Positions 1 to 49,221 of a DNA stretch of 64,000 bases are shown here, piece after piece. How positions within the stretch are numbered: position 1 is the stretch's first letter; each line of letters opens with the position of its first letter. The position numbers were made by a program, and so were the translations under genes. Source of the stretch: Amorphochlora amoebiformis (Eukaryota; Cercozoa; Chlorarachniophyceae); assembly GCA_054601695.1 (NCBI GenBank), contig BAAHQB010000093.1:248001-312000 (forward strand), written 5' to 3'. The notes beneath the pieces were generated by a model. That model searched no databases and had not been told where the DNA came from. It was given only the letters and a program-made list of their open reading frames with translations.

Positions 1-34
<34 letters not shown>

Positions 35-65
35 GATAGATAGATAGAGAGAGAGAGAGATAGAG

Positions 66-97
<32 letters not shown>

Positions 98-230
98 GAG
101 ATAGATAGAGAGAGATAGAGAGAGAGAAAGAGGGATAGAGAGAGAGAAAGAGAGATAGAGAGAGAGAGAGAGATAGATAGAGAGAGAATGAGAGAGAGAG
201 AGATAGAGACAGAGAGAGATATATATGTAC
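1..230. repeat. (GA)n / (GATA)n simple repeat
   Basis: The first ~230 bases are purine-only GA runs interrupted by GATA steps. No gene is visible. It leads into a short unique stretch (about 230-280) and then TA-repeat. Confidence 0.95.
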
Positions 231-279
231 AAGGAGCCCCATACAGGTGTGAAATATTAAAACTTCCAATTGATATAAC

Positions 280-1125
<846 letters not shown>

Positions 1126-1166
1126 CCTCATCTTTTACAGCCTGCGAGACTTGCTTCTCTTGTTTC

Positions 1167-1825
1167 CTAGGGTTAGAGTTAGGGTTAGGGTTAGGGTTAG
1201 GGTTAGGGTTAGGGTTAGGTTCATATACAGTTAAGCTAAAGTTAGGATTAGGATTCACATTAGGGTTGGGGTCAAGTTAGGTCATGATTAGGGTGGGTTA
1301 AGGTGAAACTTCGGTTAAATTAGGGTTAGGGTTAGGGTTAGGGTTAGGGTTAGGGTTAGGGTTAGGGTTAGGTTAGGGTTAGGGCTAGGGCCAGGGTAAT
1401 ATTCAGTTCGGATCATTAGGTATTTATTAAAGGTTTTGATGTTCAATTAGGGTTTGGGTTGTGATTTGGGTTAGGGTTAGGGTTGGGGTTACGATTAGGG
1501 TTAGGGTTACGGTTAGGGTTACGATTAGGGTTAGGGTTGGGGTTACGGTTAGGGTTAGGGTTAGGGTTACGGTTAGGGTTACGATTAGGGTTAGGGTTGG
1601 GGTTACGGTTAGGGTTAGGTTTAGGGTTAGGGTTGGGGTTACGATTATGGTTAGGGTTAGGGTTATGGTTAGGGTTAGGGTTGGGGTTACGGTTAGGGTT
1701 ACGATTAGGGTTAGGGTTAGGGTTACGGTTAGGGTTAGGGTTAGGATTAGGTTGAGGGTTAGGGTTACGGTTACGGTGAGGGTTAGGGCTAGGGTTACGG
1801 TTAAGGTTAGGGTTACTTTTTCTTC
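1167..1825 (+). repeat. Interstitial telomere-like TTAGGG array, degenerate
   Basis: Many tandem TTAGGG units, perfect at 1320-1370 and then mixed with TTACGG, TTGGGG and GATTAGGG variants from 1460. Its reading frames (Arg/Val or Gly/Leu alternations) are repeat artefacts. It is bounded by TA tracts on both sides, so it is not a chromosome end as seen here. Confidence 0.95.
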
Positions 1826-1914
1826 GAATTTTCTTTCATATTTGCCTTCTGCTGGTTGATTTTTCTCATAATTTCTCTGTGGGATTATAGATTTATTATT
1901 ATTATTATTATAAC

Positions 1915-3165
<1,251 letters not shown>

Positions 3166-3169
3166 ATCA

Positions 3170-3673
3170 CACACGCATACACAAATCTACCTCAACCCAC
3201 CCCAGCCGCAAAATTTGAAGGAAAAAGAAATCTCACCCTTGATATCCCGAGAAGTTAAAAATACTGCTAATAATAGCGGCCAAGAATAATACCATCCATG
3301 TGCGTGTCAGCCTTGAATACATCCTGGTTACGTATATATGTATATATGTTATATATATCATATGCATATATCTTCCGCTCATACCTCTTTTTTTTTTTTG
3401 GAAGGGAGGGGGGGGAAAGAGGGAATAAAAAATAATAAAAAAAAAGAAGAAAAAGAGAAAGAGAGAGAGAAAGAAAGAGAGATTCCGGTCGACCTATCAG
3501 CAACACGGCCATCTCGGAACCCAAAATTCGGAACCCAATTATTCTTACAGGACACGTGTCAAGCCGATTCTTTCACTCCGCGCATGCGACGGAACCGAAG
3601 TGTACCTTTCCTCCTCGGGCTCTTTGCGTTGTTTGCGGCATATTCCAATTGGAATTCGAACAGAAACTCGACC
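3170..3673 (+). other. Upstream region of the SDR gene
   Basis: Unique sequence between the TA block and the SDR start codon, probably containing its 5'UTR and promoter. It has a purine run at about 3405-3482 and two copies of the decamer TCGGAACCCA (about 3513-3538) that recurs elsewhere in the window. I see no TATA box I would defend, because TA-rich sequence is everywhere. Confidence 0.5.
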
Positions 3674-14282
<10,609 letters not shown>

Positions 14283-14535
14283 CTAGTCCAACAAATGGCT
14301 GTGGATCTCAAGAATTGAGTAGCACATGACTTTGGTGACTGCTAGACTGGCTCTAGTGGCTAGACTGGTGCGCAGGTTAAAGCTTGAAGCCAGATACTGA
14401 CGTCCGGCTAAGTTTGAATCATTGCTCCCATTTCAGTTCATTTTTATATATATAGCTAGACATCCCGAAACTTCGAAAAAAAATTAAGATGTCGGCTCTC
14501 TGCTATTTACTGGATCTAGACTCTGGGCTAGAGGC

Positions 14536-14592
<57 letters not shown>

Positions 14593-14867
14593 CATATATA
14601 CGTACCACATACAAGCATAATTACCGATAGCATGGTTTTCTTAGGCTAGTAGATACGTCTACACTGTCTAAAACTAGAAAACCCGTTAGACTTAGCCGGA
14701 ACCAGCATCTAGAAAATCTAGATAATAGTAGATATCGCAGTCTACCAGTCTAATATGGAGAGTCACTATGCTAGTATGATCCTAGATCTTCTAACCGTGC
14801 ACGGCGCCAACTTCTCAATCAGTTTACAAGGATTCTGTGTAATATCGACAACTTGCGTGAATCATGA
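14283..14867. other. Convergent intergenic / 3'UTR region
   Basis: Lies between the SDR stop and the stop of the PA-RING gene. Mostly unique sequence with one (TA)n tract at 14540-14588. No conserved coding segment recognised; it probably holds both 3'UTRs. Confidence 0.6.
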
Positions 14868-15434
14868 TCAGGGTTCCTGCCTCGAACCACGATTCATCCA
14901 CCTTCTGATTTGGCGGAGCCATTGCGCTCTGTTGAATATTGAACTCGAGGCTGGCTGTGGCGTTGGTGTGGAGTTACTGGAAGAATTGGGTGCAGAGGAG
15001 GTGATTTGGGTGTTGGGGGGGGGATCTAGGATGCTTCGGTTGCAAATAGGACAGCGATCGCTGTTGTATTGGACCAGCCAGGGGTCTATGCAGGCGGCGT
15101 GGAATCCATGACCACAAGGCAGGGTCTTTAACTGCTCACCGCTGAAATTAAAAAGAAATCACTAGGTCAAAAGCACATTAGAGGGCTGCGTTATTCCTAC
15201 CTCTTGAAGTCGTCGAAACAGACAGTACAGGTTGGGTTTATTACATGTTGAGGCGTTCGTGATTGCATTAGCTGAATATATATATGGATATAAATATAAA
15301 TTTATGAATATATTTACATATGTTAAATGTATATATTTACATATATATGTATATATATATATAAATATATCTATATATATATATTTATATATATGTCTAT
15401 ATATACATTTATACTATACATAATATACATATAC

Positions 15435-15466
<32 letters not shown>

Positions 15467-15595
15467 TATATAATATATATATATATATATATACATATGT
15501 ATATACGTATACAAATACATTATAATATTACAAGCTTGAAAACAAAAATTAGGTAATTATTATAAACCCATATTTATGAAATGATGCAACTATAT

Positions 15596-15656
<61 letters not shown>

Positions 15657-15858
15657 ATATACATATATAAATTATATGAATATATATATGTATACACACA
15701 TATAATATAATTCGAATGTATTAATATATCTCTTGTATATAATGTTCGTAAAGATACACAATATATAGTGTATATTATATCTATATATATATATTAGTAT
15801 GTATAAATATATAAACTATAATGCATACTGCAGTATAGTATGTATACATATTTATTAC

Positions 15859-15889
<31 letters not shown>

Positions 15890-15905
15890 CATATGTATCT
15901 ATTTG

Positions 15906-15941
<36 letters not shown>

Positions 15942-16089
15942 ATAATGATGCATACTTGAATCATGTACATATATGATAATAATACTCGTAATCACATTCA
16001 TGCATATAAATATGTAAATATATTATTACATATATTCTTTTATATACATGATTACATATATATACACACACATATACTATATATGTATA

Positions 16090-16125
<36 letters not shown>

Positions 16126-17268
16126 AATGAAAATATTTATATACAAGTACGTGTTACAGAAAGAAGATAACACGGAGTCCAACGGACAAATGAGCTTTGC
16201 TCAAGTATTTGGACTCCTCAAATTACCTCATTCAAGAGTTCAGTACTAGCTTGAGATCTCCGTGGACGTTGGGAGTTGTTGGCAGCAGCAAACGACGCCG
16301 CAGATGCCTCTTCTAGGTCCCCGTCAAGAGGGACATAGTCAACCAGAGGCATTTCCCTGACAATGGGTATGCGATGCCTAATGGGCTCAAATTAGCTCAA
16401 GATTCTAGTATGCTCATGTGTGGAGAGAACCTTCGCGCCAAACAATAAAAGAAGCGTCTGGTCCAGTAAGTTAGACCCAACATGAGCCAGACGAACGGCA
16501 TGAGGGGATGACGTGGATGCTGAGAATTGTTTAGGGTAACTGTTTGCTCAAAGTTAAAAACATCTAGCGTGTGATATCTTGTAGTGATATCGTACTGGAT
16601 AAAGAACTTCCCGCTCCATCTTGTCTTTATATCTGATGTCCTCCGTAGCATTCAGGACAGCATACAGCCGCTCATCCTGGAATCAAAGCAAGCTGAGTTT
16701 GCTTTTGGTGGAGTTCAGGGCTTTAGATACCTTTTCTAGTCTTGTGAGGATTTCTTTATACGCGAAACCTTGGATAAACACAGCCGGGACGGCGGAAATG
16801 TTCTTCCCTTGCTCCTCTGCCTTCCCGATCATTCTAATACACACCATCACAATCATACGTATTCCACATCTCTACGCAGGAATTCAACTATTTATCGTAC
16901 TTCCAAATCTGATTTCCCGTGGGGTCATTGTCACCGACGACAATCCCCACAGCCCCCGCATCATAAGCGTTGATGGCTTTCTGGATAAACCCGCAGCCAC
17001 CACGGATGAAGAGTGCGACCTTTCCCTAAGAATGGTTGAAGTAAATGAGCTGCGCGTCAGACGACTAGAAAGGAAAGGATACCCGAATTTCGGAGCCCTT
17101 GAGTTTATTACAGCCTGTCCTGCTCTCAGGATCCGCGGGGAGAACCAACTAGATATGGAATTGATAAGAAAACATGAGTCGACCTTGCAAACTACTGGTC
17201 TAACCTGCCCGGAAACATTGTAGGGCTGCTGACGTCCAAACATTGCCGTACTATGTATGTACAGTGAC
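14868..17268 (-). CDS. PA-TM-RING E3 ubiquitin ligase (N-terminus missing)
   Basis: Nine - strand exons join in phase: 17268-17205, 17148-17083, 17025-16901, 16833-16731, 16676-16596, 16519-16431, 16377-16227, 15271-15201, 15141-14868 (TGA), about 340 aa. The order is that of the GRAIL/RNF13 family: a protease-associated lumenal domain ([48 protein letters not shown]), one TM helix ([14 protein letters not shown]) followed by Arg-rich sequence, then RING-H2 ([26 protein letters not shown]) and a Ser/Pro-rich tail. Such proteins sit in endomembranes and ubiquitinate targets at the cytosolic face. Seven of the eight introns are 50-90 nt; the 955-nt one (16226-15272) is TA-rich. The signal-peptide exon should lie above 17268 but none fits in phase; 17419-17269 is a candidate region. 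Confidence 0.85.
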
Positions 17269-17673
17269 CTGTGGAGAGGGTCGGAGTTGATAACATGTCA
17301 AAATCGCGTGAAATGATGAGACCTGGAGGCATTCTTATGAGGGTTCTCCCAACTCCGATCGTTGAAAATGATAAGGCCTTCCACGGCGACGATTTGTGAC
17401 GTAAGGAAGAATATGACATGTAATAGGTTTTGTGCTCGACGGGCTCGACCAGTGTTCACCATTTGCTGCTAAGCTTGTCTTGTCTCCATCCGGGACCAAC
17501 CCCACCCCGGCTTCCCCGCTTTTAGAGGGTAGGAGCGTGACTACAGTTGTCCCGCGCGGGACACATCGAAAATACCCATTGTTTGTGGTCGTGGGCTTGC
17601 CTTGAGATAGCAACGAGGCACCCGAGGGAGAAGATTCGCATAGTAATCGCTCCTACGCGATCGCTACAGCATT
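17269..17673. promoter_or_regulatory. Divergent 5' region between PA-RING (-) and coiled-coil CW gene (+)
   Basis: About 400 bp of unique, higher-GC sequence separates the 5'-most recognised - strand exon from the + strand ATG at 17674. Both promoters, and the missing first exon of the - gene, should lie here or overlap it. No specific element is claimed. Confidence 0.5.
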
Positions 17674-22751
<5,078 letters not shown>

Positions 22752-22908
22752 CATTGAAAGTCGTTAAGATAGTCTAGATAGTCGATGTGCGCGCTGTTTG
22801 CTGAGATGGTAAATTAACTTTCGTGTTAATGGCTGCATGAAAGTCTTAGATATTGTATGTAATTATATATATATAGTTATATAATATATATATATATATA
22901 TGTGTGTG

Positions 22909-22982
<74 letters not shown>

Positions 22983-23011
22983 GTCAACATACACACACAC
23001 ACACACACACA

Positions 23012-23070
<59 letters not shown>

Positions 23071-23973
23071 CTAGATAATATTGTACAAGTGTGTGTAATG
23101 GTGAATAATTACTCGAGGAAACACTCAGTGATCATAATATTTTAGATAAATTATATGTCTAGTATGTATCCTGATCGCATATAAATATCTAGATTATACT
23201 ATGATATCGTAACTTATTTTCCTGGATGTAGTTTTACATATATCATACTGCATATATTCAATACATATTGTAGTCATAAGCACATACTACCTAGACTACT
23301 CATGATTATAGGCTACGTCTATCAGTAATACCGTTTATGCGCATAACAATCTATCAGAATGAGTATCATAAATTGTATATCTATATGATCCTTAAAGAAA
23401 ATATTTTTGTACTTTGCTGGTTGAGCCGAACAGACCAAGTTGAAGTAACTTGTACTCTCTAGACTCAACACAGTTTGGCCCATGCGATGTATAGACGTAC
23501 GTACAATACCTACCCGGTCGAGCCAGATAAGTCGTATACTAATTCGTATAGTTGTATCATACAGTGCGTACGTACATAATTATTTTATGTTGTAAGTTTA
23601 CATAATTTACATTGTATTGCTACGTACGTACCGTCTAAACTTAGGTATGGATTGACTACTACTACTTAATCACAACTATATAAACCAAAAGTAATAGTTC
23701 GTATAGTATTGCTCATAAGCCTAACATTTTATTCAATGTTACATGCGTATACGTACGTATGTGGTTATAATTAATTAAATCACGGTTCAGACGACGTGAC
23801 GCGTATTTGTGTGTCATACGTGACGCGTATTTGTGGGTCATACGTGACACACGCACGTATATGTGCAATGTCATAGTATATTTATCGGCACTCCACTGCC
23901 GGCTTTGCAGTACGTGTCGCTTCGATAATTATCGCTCCGCGAAGCTATCGCTGATGCTAATATATATCCTATG

Positions 23974-24016
<43 letters not shown>

Positions 24017-24338
24017 TAGTCTAGATCTAGTAGATAGTATACTAGTATAGAATACATCATAGGCTATTTAATATTAAATGTATTCATATATAAATGTATA
24101 TATCAATAAATATATACGTAGTACTCCGATGATATGACTATCTTTCCTTTGAATTTCCGACACGCTGAGCTTTCTAGAGATAGATTACAAAGCATGTTCT
24201 TTGTACACACACATACATGTATGAACTTGTTCGCAATGTGAACAAAATCCAAATACTAGAAATATGGTGATTAAACCAGAGGAAGTACTATCATCACATA
24301 TACATACATACAATACATATATATATATGTGTATATAA

Positions 24339-24371
<33 letters not shown>

Positions 24372-24384
24372 TCTACATATGTAC

Positions 24385-24415
<31 letters not shown>

Positions 24416-24418
24416 CAT

Positions 24419-24449
<31 letters not shown>

Positions 24450-24450
24450 A

Positions 24451-24488
<38 letters not shown>

Positions 24489-24729
24489 CACTTTAGCTTG
24501 AGACATCCATTAAGATTGATTATAGTGATAAAATGGTTTTAAATTTAAAACTAATTCGAATTCCAGATTGTAACGCAACTAATAATATCGCCATGTATTT
24601 GCAAGTTGCTATTAAGATCTATTTGCAAGTTGCTATTATGATGCATTTTGCTGTTACCTTAAACGTTCAAGCGGGCATCCGAGTCTATACCTAAGGAGAG
24701 TGAATCATCCATACCTGAAATGGTATGTA

Positions 24730-24803
<74 letters not shown>

Positions 24804-24857
24804 GTATGTGTGTATGATATATTATATATTTTTATATACACATATATACTTATATAT

Positions 24858-24893
<36 letters not shown>

Positions 24894-24948
24894 GTAATTA
24901 ATCGAACTATTGAATGAAAGAGGGGGGGAGTATTTACCGATAGATTTC
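22752..24948. other. Intergenic region, mostly AT-rich unique DNA
   Basis: About 22860-23070 is (TA)n with an ACAC patch. From 23070 to 24290 the sequence is AT-rich but not simple repeat, with a few short repeats (ACGTGACGCGTATTTGTG twice at about 23796-23834). 24290-24490 and 24725-24895 are again (TA)n. A stretch ending at 24720 (GAATCATCCATACCTGAAATG before GTATGT) looks exon-like on + but has no partner. No gene is assigned. Confidence 0.55.
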
Positions 24949-25022
24949 TTACACGTACTTTGGGCTGGTCCAACGTTTGCTGAAATGTATGTATGTATGT
25001 ATATATGTGTATGTATGTATGA

Positions 25023-25054
<32 letters not shown>

Positions 25055-25454
25055 GTGGGTATATATGTATATATTTGTGAATTATATATGTGTATGTATG
25101 TGTATGTATGTATGTATGTATGTATGTATGTATGATACATGTGTATATATGTGTATGTATGTATGTATGTATGTATATATGTGTACATATGTGTGTATGT
25201 ATATATGTATATGTGTATGTATGTATGTAGGTATATATGTATATATATACGTGTATGTATGTATGTATGTATGTATGTATGTATGTATATATTTGTATAT
25301 ATGTGTATTTATGTATGTATGTATGTATGTATGTATATATGTATATATGTATGTATGTATATATGTCTATATATGTGTATGGATGTATGTATGTAAGTAT
25401 ATATGTGTATATATGTGTGCGTATGTGTGTAATAATGTATAGATATCTGTATAC

Positions 25455-25504
<50 letters not shown>

Positions 25505-25553
25505 CTATATTTCTAGTATATATACATATGTTATATACACGTAAACATACACA

Positions 25554-25585
<32 letters not shown>

Positions 25586-25649
25586 TAATATATATATATA
25601 TATATATAATATATATACCCTTTTCCACTCCCTGTGTCCCTATTGATGC

Positions 25650-25686
<37 letters not shown>

Positions 25687-25915
25687 TATATGTAAATATA
25701 TACAATTATATATATATGTATATGTGTATATACAATATATGTATATGTGTACATATATATATATATATATGTATATTTACACATATGTATATACAATACA
25801 TATACAAATACATATATATATATATATATAATCAAACATGCATACACTCACTCTTTTCCTCACTGTTGCTCTCTATCCGTGACACCACCGCTTGTAACAC
25901 CCGAATTTTCGGCGA
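24949..25915 (-). CDS. Terminal exons of a - strand gene, probably the tail of the membrane-protein gene
   Basis: Three tiny - strand exons join in phase: 25915-25864 ([16 protein letters not shown]), 25639-25619 (DTGSGKG), 24979-24949 ([12 protein letters not shown]). Each has AG before and GT after, with GTGAGG at the first donor. The product is a polar, low-complexity C-terminus with no domain. The next exons upstream on this strand are at 28.7 kb, but the 25915 exon needs a preceding phase-1 end that 28722 does not provide, so at least one exon between is missing or the two belong to different genes. Between them lies the large TTAGGG array. Confidence 0.45.
25000..25440. repeat. (TGTA)n / TATATGTGTATG repeat
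   Basis: Tetranucleotide TGTA runs broken by TATATG(T)GTA. It lies within the intron between exons 25619 and 24979 of the - strand gene. Confidence 0.9.
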
Positions 25916-25929
25916 CTAACCACATTGGT

Positions 25930-27278
25930 ATTAGGATTCGGTTAGGGTTAGGGGTAGGGTTAGGTTTGGGTTAGGGTTAGGGTTAGGATGAGGGCTAGGG
26001 TTAGGGTTATAGTTAGGTTAATATTTGGTTTTTTTGGGTTGGGATTAGGATGGATTCTGTTTAGGACTAGAAATAAGACATATATCAACTTACCGTTAGG
26101 ATTAGGGTTAGGGTAGGGTTAGGGTTAGGGTTGGGATTAGGGTTAGGGTTAGGGTCAGGGTTAGGGTTAGGGTTAGGGTCAGGGTTAGGGTTAGGGTTAG
26201 GTATCGTACAGGTGGACAACGTGTTTTTTCCTCCTCTGTTTGCGTCTCCATCATAGAAGATGTGGTGCGTAATACTGGAGACTACATTGGTTAGGATTAG
26301 GGTTAGGGTTCGGGTTAGGGTTAGGATTAAGGTTAGGTTTAGGGTTAGGGTTTAGGTTAGGGTTAGGGTTAGGTTAGGGTCATTGGTTAGGATTAGGGTT
26401 AGGCTTCGGGTTAGGGTTAGGATTAGAGTTAGGGTTTAGGTTAGGGTTAGGGTTAGGGGTTAGGGTTAGGATCAGATTATTCAGCATGTCTTAGTCCGAG
26501 GACCATCGACTCTTCCACAGTTAGGGTTAGGGTTAGGATTAGGGTTATGGTTAGGGTTAGGGTTAGTCGGGTTAGGGTTAGGGTTAGACTAGGGTTAGGG
26601 TTAGAGTTAGGGTTCGGGTTAGGTTAGAGACTCCGTAGTAGGGCTACGAGTTAGGGGTTAGGGGTTAGGGTTAGGGTTAGGATTAGGTTACTGCGTATGT
26701 TAGGGTTAGGATTAGGGTTAGGGTTAGGGTTAGGATTAGGTTACTGCGTATGTTAGGTTTAGGATTAGGGTTAGGGTTTAGAGTTAGGGTTCGGGTTAGA
26801 GACTGCATATGTAAGGGTTAGGGTTAGGGCTTAGGGGGTAGGGGTTAGGGTTAGGGCTAGGGTTAGGGTTAGGGGTTAGTGTTAGGGTTTGGGTTAGGTT
26901 AGACTACGTATGTCAGGATTAGGATTAGGGTTAGGGTTTAGAGTTAGGGTTCGGGTTAGGTTAGAGACTCCATATGTTAGGATCAGATTATTCAGTATGT
27001 CCCAGGACCATTGACTTCGTATGTTAGGGTTAGGATCAGATTATTCAGCATGTCTTAGTCCTAGGACCATTGACTCCTCCACTGGGTGGGGCTCATGTTA
27101 GGGTTAGGGTTAGGGTTAGGGTTAGGATCAGATTATTCAGCATGTCTTTGTCCTCGGACCATTGACTCGGTTAGGGTTAGGGTTAGGGTTAGGGTTAGGG
27201 TTAGGGTTAGGGACCGGAGGAAGACGGGACCAGTTCGAAGCTACGGTAAGTTCAGGAGACTGGTTATATATACATAAG

Positions 27279-27370
<92 letters not shown>

Positions 27371-27459
27371 ATTATATTCACATACATATATATCAACATA
27401 GGTGTATGTAGTTTTTGTGTGTATATATATTTGATATGAAAATAATATATACATATATT

Positions 27460-27503
<44 letters not shown>

Positions 27504-28245
27504 CATACATATTAACAATACATATATATATATATATATATATGTATATAGTATATATATATATATATATAGTTAGTTATATATTAGGTCCAATACTAGA
27601 ATTCACTTGTCGGAATGTTATGGTTAGGGCTGGGGTTAGGGTTAGGGTTAGAGCCTACCTGTGTTTAGAGCTAGAGTTTCGGTTAGGGTTAGGGTTAGGG
27701 TTAGGGTTAGGGTTAGGATTAGGTTTAAAGCCTACGTATATTTAGGGTTATGGTTAGAGTTCGGGCTGGGGTTAAGGTTAGGGTTAGGATTAGAGCCTAT
27801 GTTAGGGTTAGGGTTAGGGTTAGGGTTAGGGTTAGGGTTAGGGTTAGGGTTAGGGTCAGGGTTAGGAATAGAGACGGTTGTTATAGCCTACGTATGCTTA
27901 GGGTTAGCGTTAGGGTTATGGTTAGGGTTAGAGACTACGTACGTTTAGTGTTAGGGTTAGGGTTAGGGTTAGGGTTAGGGTTAGGGTTAGGCGTCGAGTT
28001 AGGGTTTGAGACTATATATATGTTTGGGGTTAGGGTTAGGGTTAAGGCTAGGGTTAGGGTTAGGGTTAGGGTTAGGGTTAGGGTTACTGGAGGTAATTGA
28101 GAGTGTTGACCAAGGACTGGAGACTAAGAATCAAGTTTTGTAGGGATAGGGTTAGGTTAGGGTCAGGGTTAGGGTTATGGTTAGGGTTAGGGTTAGGGTT
28201 AGGGTTAAGATTAGGGTTAGGATTAGGATACTATAAAAATGGATA
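25930..28245 (+). repeat. Large degenerate TTAGGG array with embedded unique motifs
   Basis: About 2 kb of TTAGGG units and variants (GATTAGGG, TTAGGGG, TTCGGG), interrupted by (TA)n at 27285-27580. A non-telomeric ~45-bp motif beginning GATCAGATTATTCAGCATGT is embedded at least four times (about 26471, 26981, 27033, 27126), and a second word (TTAGGTTACTGCGTATGTTAGG) at 26685 and 26735. No convincing exon found. Confidence 0.9.
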
Positions 28246-28249
28246 TGTG

Positions 28250-28609
28250 AATATGTGTATATAAATATGTGTAGATGTATGTGTGTGTGTATGTTTTGTT
28301 ATAAGGGTGAATATTTTTATATTTGTATGTAAATATGTAAGTATGTATGATTGTTATATATGTATATATGTGAATATAAATATATGTGGATGTATGTAAC
28401 ATGTATGCCTTGTAGCAATAAATATATGTACATGTGTATCGAAATATATGCATATGTATGCATGTATGTATACAAGTCTTGTTATAACTATGAATGTATA
28501 TGTATATAAATATATGAATATGCATGTATATATGTATGTTTTGTTATAACGATACCTACGTACATGTGTATATAAATATACGGATATGTACACATATATA
28601 GTATATGAA

Positions 28610-28656
<47 letters not shown>

Positions 28657-28720
28657 CACACACACACACACACCATATATATATATATATATATATATAT
28701 TTGTACGTATGTATAGTATA
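28250..28720. repeat. Diverged TATGTGTATATAAATATG repeat and (TA)n
   Basis: 28250-28600 has a loose ~85-bp periodicity around GTATGTTTTGTTATAA (near 28290, 28405, 28475, 28535). It ends in (TA)n before exon 28722-28763 of the - gene. Confidence 0.6.
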
Positions 28721-28721
28721 C

Positions 28722-46367
<17,646 letters not shown>

Positions 46368-47422
46368 CTAAAAATATGTTGTTCAAACTATGATCAAAAC
46401 CATAAACCGTAAACCGTTTTAATCGCTCCAAATTATAGGCGAAGGAGTCTCTCAGGGGGCGGGTGTGTGTTTCAAAGAGTGGATTAGGACTAGAGTAATC
46501 TCCAAATGGTTTGAAATACGACACTGTACGTAGCTTTCCCCGTTTTTATGAAAGTCGGAAGTTGCAACTGATCCAAGTTCTCTAACCATACTCATAGGCT
46601 GAATTGAGCCCTGCCTTTTCCGGAAAGGGGGGGGGGGTGGGCAAGGAGGGGAGTACCCTGGCATTCAGATGCGTCACTTCGAAATACCGGCCTCCCTAGG
46701 TTATCTGCCGAAAAGGTATTTGAAGAGAAAGGAATAGAAAGGAGAAAACATCATTTGAGCTCTTCCACTTCTTTAAGTAATCCCGGGATTCCTTCCGGGT
46801 TCCCGCCGACTCCCGGCCGACTCCCGGGGGTAACATCAATCTGGTCTTTAGGTAATTTTGGAAACTCAAGTGTCAATGTCACTAAGAGTGACCAAAACCT
46901 GTAACATCCACTGAAATGAAACTACCAGAACTTTCGAAAACGGAAAAGGAAACGTCTGCCGTTACATGTATGAATTTCTTTTTTTCAAAAACTTCGGCTT
47001 GGCGTTCACTGGCAACCAATCGTGAGGGTGGGGGAATCGTATTGCACAGTTTGTACTTACATCCGGGTTGGAACCCATATATACATAAGAACAGTAACAT
47101 GTTTCACCACGCCGACGAGAATAGAAAATAAGATTTGAATTTTTCGGCCCAGAGTTTCGAACCTCAACGAGCTTGAGGACATCGGGGGGGTATTTTCAGA
47201 AGAAATGTGAAGGCGGGAAGAGGGAGAAAACATGCGAGGCTTGTGAGGGTCATAGTATATCATGAATACTTAAAATTCGCATCAAGTGTACGCATACGCA
47301 TACATACACACACGTGTACGATGAAGATAATTACACTATCGGGTATGCATGACATACATACAGGTTTGGTGCATATATACATAGTATAAATATCATAATA
47401 TACATATATATATATATATATA

Positions 47423-47459
<37 letters not shown>

Positions 47460-47484
47460 TTATATGTACACATATACACATAAA

Positions 47485-47557
<73 letters not shown>

Positions 47558-47576
47558 ATATATACACATATACATA

Positions 47577-47663
<87 letters not shown>

Positions 47664-47803
47664 CATATACATATATATACATATATTGTATATATATGTG
47701 TGTGTATATATATATATATATATATCATGATATACATACATACTATGATAGTATATTTATGTATATACTGGATAATGCTGTATATTATACATATATATAT
47801 CTA

Positions 47804-47854
<51 letters not shown>

Positions 47855-48039
47855 GTGTAGGAGACACAAAAAGAACTTACCATTAAGATACTACGACGTG
47901 CTAGGAGCTTTGGTAAGAAGCCCTTCTAACTAACCCTTCCTAACCTCAGGAACTCATAGCCTCCTCACTCAAATTCTACCAGCATTCGAACTCATTCAAC
48001 CCGAAGATTTGATCACCTAATCTCAACCATATGTATATA

Positions 48040-48075
<36 letters not shown>

Positions 48076-48309
48076 TAGATATATATACTATCTACAGTAT
48101 CATGATATTAATATATATATATATATACATATTTATAATTGCTCAAGTCCAGTTTTTAAACTTCGGTAAATCTCGTAATTCATAAGTACATAGGTTTCAA
48201 GTTGCCATTAACAGACTAAGTTTCATTAATTCCAGCGTGAAGTCACGCCGCTGAATTAAAGTTTAGGCCCTGAGCAATCGCGAAGCTCTCTCCAGTTCTA
48301 GCAATGAAG
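46368..48309. other. Unique region, then TA repeat, upstream of membrane gene
   Basis: 46368-47390 is mixed-composition, non-repetitive DNA with GC-rich patches (46790-46830). It probably holds the 5' end of the - strand membrane gene, but no exon fits in phase. A hydrophobic - strand frame lies at about 47060-47150. 47400-47855 is (TA)n. A candidate - strand exon at 47922-47881 (GFLPKLLARRSILM, donor GTAAGT) is unassigned. Confidence 0.45.
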
Positions 48310-48823
48310 TCACGTATTGTAGATGACCAGAAACTTTGTGATTCTCTTCCGGCAGATGGGACACTGTTGGTTTAGCCGCCTTGAGCAATCCCCACACGCC
48401 ACGTAATGCCCGCACGGGACGAAGGCCACCTTTCTGGGTTGCGCCATGCAAACTATACACGATTTCTGGCAAGAAGAAGGGTATGCACGTTAAAGAGTAT
48501 CACAAATTCGTAGGGCCGTTAGAGAGGGTAGAAAGATGGAGCGAATATATGTATGCACGCCACACAGATTGGATTGAACAGACTTGTTTGCTCACCAGCC
48601 CCTCTTCGGTGTCAAATGGTTTCAGAGCTTCGTTTCGCGTTTGCACGATCTCCTGAAGCTTGACTCTCTTCCGGATGACCGTCTCAAACCCCTTTTGCTC
48701 ACTTAAGTAGTCTGAATAGTTTTACGGCATATTTAATATTTGAGGACGTTTCTAGTATATATGTCACACATATATATAAATATACATATATACAATATTA
48801 TATAAATATATATATATATACAA

Positions 48824-48878
<55 letters not shown>

Positions 48879-48904
48879 AAATATGTATATACTATATGTA
48901 TATA

Positions 48905-48947
<43 letters not shown>

Positions 48948-49011
48948 CATACAATTTCAATTTAGTTTATACACTAAACATATTTATATATGTGTCATGT
49001 TTACAATAAAC

Positions 49012-49087
<76 letters not shown>

Positions 49088-49171
49088 ATAAATATATAAA
49101 TTATACGTAAAATACATAAATATATATGTATGTAGATGCACATATATATTATAAATATTATATTTATATAA

Positions 49172-49221
<50 letters not shown>

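Noticed and set aside
1167-1825. Chromosome end (true telomere)
   Set aside because: Genes and TA blocks lie on both sides of every TTAGGG array, and the units are degenerate.
14755-15111. 118-codon + strand frame
   Set aside because: Antisense of the RING-H2 exon.
16621-17223. 200-codon + strand frame opposite the PA-RING gene
   Set aside because: The - strand exons encode an unmistakable PA domain and TM helix with matched splice phases; the + frame crosses several of their introns and shows no motif.
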